Shown here: piece after piece, positions 60,312 to 64,000 of the stretch
Layout: every line of letters begins with the position of its first letter
How positions within the stretch are numbered: the first letter of the stretch is position 1
From: Orbicella faveolata
Lineage: Eukaryota > Cnidaria > Anthozoa > Scleractinia > Merulinidae
Length of the DNA: 64,000 bases
Direction: 5' to 3'
Assembly (NCBI RefSeq): GCF_002042975.1
Contig: NW_018149371.1
Location: 596,108 to 660,107 of the forward strand
The notes under the pieces: model-generated
Seen by the model: only the letters and a program-made list of their open reading frames with translations
Told to the model about the DNA's origin: nothing
Databases searched by the model: none
Translations under genes and position numbers: made by a program

Positions 60312-63300
60312 TTAGTCTTCGCTTTTCAAGCAAGCCGGCTCATCCTGTTTGGTACTCTTTGTGGCGCAATGCTTTTTCTGGTATCGCCTGTTCTGAAACC
60401 AGTTTCTGATCTGAAGTTCAGTCATTTCCAGGCCCCTCGCCAATAACGTGCGCTCGTCGCGTGTCAGATACTGTTGGCGGGAAAATATCTTGTCCAGATA
60501 TTGGAGTTGACGCTGGGTGAAATGGCTGCGATTTCGCCGCTTTCGTTTTAAAGTGTTTACTTTCAAGCACTTTTCTGTTTTGGCTTCCACTTCAGCCTGT
60601 TCGTTCTTGCTTTCATCTGAAAATCAAACATGGCTTACAATAAGTAACACTGAATTGATAAGTTCTGTTAGATCCAAGACCATAAAACTGATAAAAGACG
60701 CATTCGTTCTTCGTGATGCCTCATTCCGACTGAAGCAATAACGCGGTCAATTATATTTTCAATAAATAGTACATATCTCGATATAATTGATGCGGTTAAA
60801 TTGACACTGCTTCGTTATATATTATGATAAAAATTCAGAGCTCATATCAATGATTATTACACGGATTAAGTAAACTCTTCACAAAGTGCTTTTCAATCGT
60901 ACCGATCACCTTTTTTTGTAAGCGGTATGCCAATAAAATACACAGGTACAAACAAAGAAGGGAAAGGAATGCAGTAAAAAAGGATTAGTAAGAAAGATGC
61001 TGATTTTTAAAGGGGGTCCACGTCACATATGTGGTTTTAAGTAGGGTCCTGTAAACCAAAAGCAGCTAGAAGATAAAAGTCTAGAAACGTCTACCATTCT
61101 ACATTTACAAAGTTAAATTTAAGAATATTCACAAGTCACTCGCGTGATTTGTTATGTGGCGCAGCGTTCGCTCGTTGCATTTCGCTGGTATAACATGCGC
61201 AGAACTGTGAACCGTTAGACAGCCAGTGATTTCAGTTAGCTTTTTAAACCGACGAAGACCGATTTTCTTCGGTCGAAACGTCTTTGTATAAGTAGCTATA
61301 AACGTTGTTTTAATGTTTTAGTTTAAGAGTCAGTGTCAAACAAAACTTCAAATGTATACCACTTATGTATTAGTACTGATATACAAAACAGAATTAAGAA
61401 ATACTCATAAGGTGTCTTCTAAAAGTAAATGAAAACTGTACATGTTCTTAATTACATCGATTTAAGCGTCCCGGCCAACCATTAATGGCACAGTAAACAA
61501 AACGGTTTTATGTGTAGCGATTACAGCTCTAGAGACAAACACGAAATAAGAAAGCATGCACGTATTACTTTTAACTGACTGATCGTTCATCCGTTCTTCA
61601 TTTAATATGGATCCCATTGTATAACCTACGCGATTAATTAGATTTGGAATAAACCAACTATAAGCTAGAAGAATCTCAAGATTTTGTTCCTTGTCGTGCG
61701 CTGCCAGTTTTGGAACGTAACACAGCCGAGCTGTAGAATAAAATTCATGGTACATGTCGCTGGAGTAGCTGTTGTCAGTCCGAGACAGTGAGTTTTTAAA
61801 TGACTTGTCGTTCGTTAGAACGCATCAATAGTTGTTATGGAAATATAAGGCTAGAAAAAAGAGGTTTAAAAGCCAGTATAAAGTCTATAAAGCGAAACAA
61901 CAACTTGAACCTCAATAAACATCACCAACTGCAAGCAGAAAAGAGACACCAAAGGAAACCACAATTAATTTACTATTTTCGTATGATAACGTCAATAACA
62001 CACCCACGCAGGCAGTCAACCGAGTGGTTTCCCGGGCCAGACGGTGTTTGTTTTTCCTCCAACTTGAAATTTTAGATAATTATGGCTTATTGAGTTCGAC
62101 GTAAGCCTAAAAGAGTTAAATCAAGGCCATCAAATGAAATTTAACATATATCTAATTACCACAGATAGGAACGATAGTATTTTCATGATGTTTGGTACAT
62201 GGTCTTGAAGGCAGCTCTCTCTCCTCTGTGGTCAAGCACAAGACGGCAAAAGCACAATTGGCAAACATGGTTTCGTAGTAACAATGACTCTTTTGTTGGC
62301 AAGGAAATTAACTCAAAGATTTATCTGTTTGCTTAGAAGAAAACTTGAATGGTAGGAGCTTTAGTTTCAACGCTTCACTTTGAAGTGAAAATTAAAGAGA
62401 ATCTGAAAGTAAGTGACACTTTAGGAAGTCGCAGCGAAAAGCAGGGAGATACTGAGAAATCAAATCGAGTAGTCGAGCATCAGAGGGGTTCACATTTCCA
62501 GACGATTTGTGGTAATTATATAAATTCTTTCTTTAGAAAATTAAAATGGAAAAACAGATAGTGGCTTTTTTCTGTAATGACCTCATGTCATTTACTCGCA
62601 TTATACAATTAGCCCTCCCACTAAATTTTCATGAGGCTTTGTTGAATTTGCAGAGTCACAAAAATTTGTAATCGCGGACCTTTTCATGATAAAAATATGA
62701 TTTTTATAATACTTGAGCGAGGCGTTCCAAGAATCCGGGAAATAAAACCCTAAGATTCTGCTTTCATTACGAAAGCAATCTATCTGTAAAGACACACGAG
62801 CGAGCTTTTCCGCAATCTGCGTGAATTGACGTGAAAGACCACGCATGATTTAACTTCTGTTATGAGGAATGTATAGAGCCCTAGAAACTGTTGGAGCATT
62901 TTTGTCCAAATTCGTCTTAGTTTTTTTTAAACTAGAAAACATGAACTAAATATTTGACTTAGTCAGTTCTAACTACAGTTTTCTAGTTTATGATGATGAA
63001 ACCATCAGGTGATATGAAGTGATATTTGTACCCATTTGATCAAAACGGGAAATATAACAAATTTGCACACGTGCTTATAAACGGTTGCTTGCCGTGGCGA
63101 GTTCTAGCTTAGTAGGAAATTAGTCAATACCTAAGTAGTTTTTGGACTTTTTAATGCACGCTGTCTGTCACGCTTTTTAACTCAAGTTCATATGAGCTGT
63201 TTCTAAATAAATACATTACACCATTCTCCTCGGTAATCCTCTAACCATATGATATCTTAATTTGTTGAAAACACCCCAATATGTTGAAAACAAAACAAAT

Positions 63301-63740
63301 TAAGTCTACAAAAATCAAAAAGTTTCAACTCGATCAATGTCTCTTTTATCGCTTAGAATTTTCTCTTATTTATATTATCAGTAAATTTTTTAAAATTTAT
63401 TATTAAAATACTTACACTCACCCTGAGGGGGCTCGTCATCTTCGCACTTCAAGCATTCTTCTTCAGTGTCTTTAGGCTGTTCTTGAAAGAGCAGTCGTTT
63501 GTCTGCATTTACTCTGTGCAATCTTGCGCCAACTCTGTGCAAGCCCGGCAGAAAGTGCATCACCACTGGGCAATAGCGAACCGCACAGTATCGATAAATT
63601 GGAGTGACTGGACATCTCTCAAAACTTGACTGGTTCGATGGTATACTTGGAATATTTCTTGGTCGTCGCTGGGAAAAATCGTCTCGTAAAATATTGTCAA
63701 TCGAAAAAGGCAGACTGGTTTTCTCACTGTGACAATCCAT
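60312..63740 (-). CDS. eh1-homeodomain gene 4 of the tandem cluster
   Basis: Exons 63740-63422 (CAGG|GTGAGT) and 60616-60312 (GATTTTCAG) join in phase 1; 207 residues predicted. The eh1 motif is FSIDNIL at 12-18, so this copy has Asp where the others have Glu. CLKC is near the exon end. The homeodomain at about 132-191 is almost the same as in gene 3 (RQLQYLDKIFSRQQY, QIRNWFQNRRYQKKH), followed by CATKSTKQDEP. TATAAATA lies on the minus strand at 63866-63859 and AAGGTCA at 63790-63784. Exon 1 has diverged much more than the homeodomain. Probable repressor. Confidence 0.87.
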
Positions 63741-63783
63741 TTGATTTTTTTTGTAATATAATTAAACCGCAGCTCACCCGATG

Positions 63784-63790
63784 TGACCTT
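63784..63790 (-). promoter_or_regulatory. AAGGTCA leader site, gene 4
   Basis: The minus strand reads GAGGTTGCAAACAGCAAGG then TCA, 44 bp before the ATG. Shares the GAGGTTG(A/C)A and AAGGTCA pair with gene 3. Confidence 0.45.
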
Positions 63791-63858
63791 GCTGTTTGCA
63801 ACCTCTGTTGAAAGTGAAAGGTTTTTCGCTTACACTTGAATTTAATGAGCGTCAGTTT

Positions 63859-63866
63859 TATTTATA
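63859..63866 (-). promoter_or_regulatory. Candidate TATA box of homeobox gene 4
   Basis: TATAAATA on the minus strand, about 120 bp before the ATG, followed by GTAAGCGAAA, which resembles TTTAAGCGAAA at the same place in the gene 3 promoter. Confidence 0.4.
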
Positions 63867-64000
63867 ATCCGCGGTCCGCTGAACTCGTCATGATTGGTTG
63901 AATGACTCGGCTATTTTTAGGGACAAGAACCTGACCGCAAGTAGTTTGTGCACGACGTTACCAGGGAAATTACATCAAGTTTAATCCATTATTACAGGTA

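Overview
The window looks like a stretch of an anthozoan cnidarian genome, most likely a stony coral. It is AT-rich, its genes have spliced exons with canonical GT-AG borders, and it holds many short palindromic transposon relics and a tRNA-derived SINE. The gene types also fit: an opsin, secreted chymotrypsin-like proteases joined to a ShKT domain, and orphan homeobox genes. I cannot name the genus from sequence alone. No retrovirus-like, LTR or Polinton element was recognised.

Layout. (1) 1.1-2.5 kb, minus strand: a two-exon divergent paired-like homeobox gene with a palindromic repeat split across its intron. (2) 6.8-7.7 kb, plus strand: a seven-helix opsin exon that keeps the retinal lysine but has lost several class A GPCR switches. 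(3) 10.2-30.1 kb: a protease cluster. One decayed copy lies on the plus strand (10.2-14.1 kb) and two apparently intact genes lie on the minus strand (16.6-22.4 and 25.4-30.1 kb). Each intact gene reads signal peptide, chymotrypsin-fold protease, glycine-rich linker, ShKT domain, with every intron in phase 1. Two extra, decayed copies of promoter plus signal-peptide exon sit in tandem upstream of the middle gene.

(4) 33.3-63.7 kb: the most striking region. Four paralogous two-exon homeobox genes are arranged plus, plus, minus, minus, with a fifth decayed homeobox fragment in the centre. Each gene encodes an N-terminal eh1 motif (FSIENIL or FSIDNIL, a Groucho/TLE-binding repression motif) and, after a phase-1 intron, a homeodomain with the unusual combination N47, Q50 and Y54. 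Three of the four introns share a conserved block of about 43 bp, and three of the four leaders share an AAGGTCA site close to the start codon. I read this as a locally expanded family of probable repressors.

The rest is intronic or intergenic DNA with MITE-like foldbacks, microsatellites, degenerate tandem arrays and dispersed repeats. Exon borders were worked out by eye from splice consensus, phase and paralog alignment; transcripts were not available. Family assignments rest on motifs and known folds, not on database searches.
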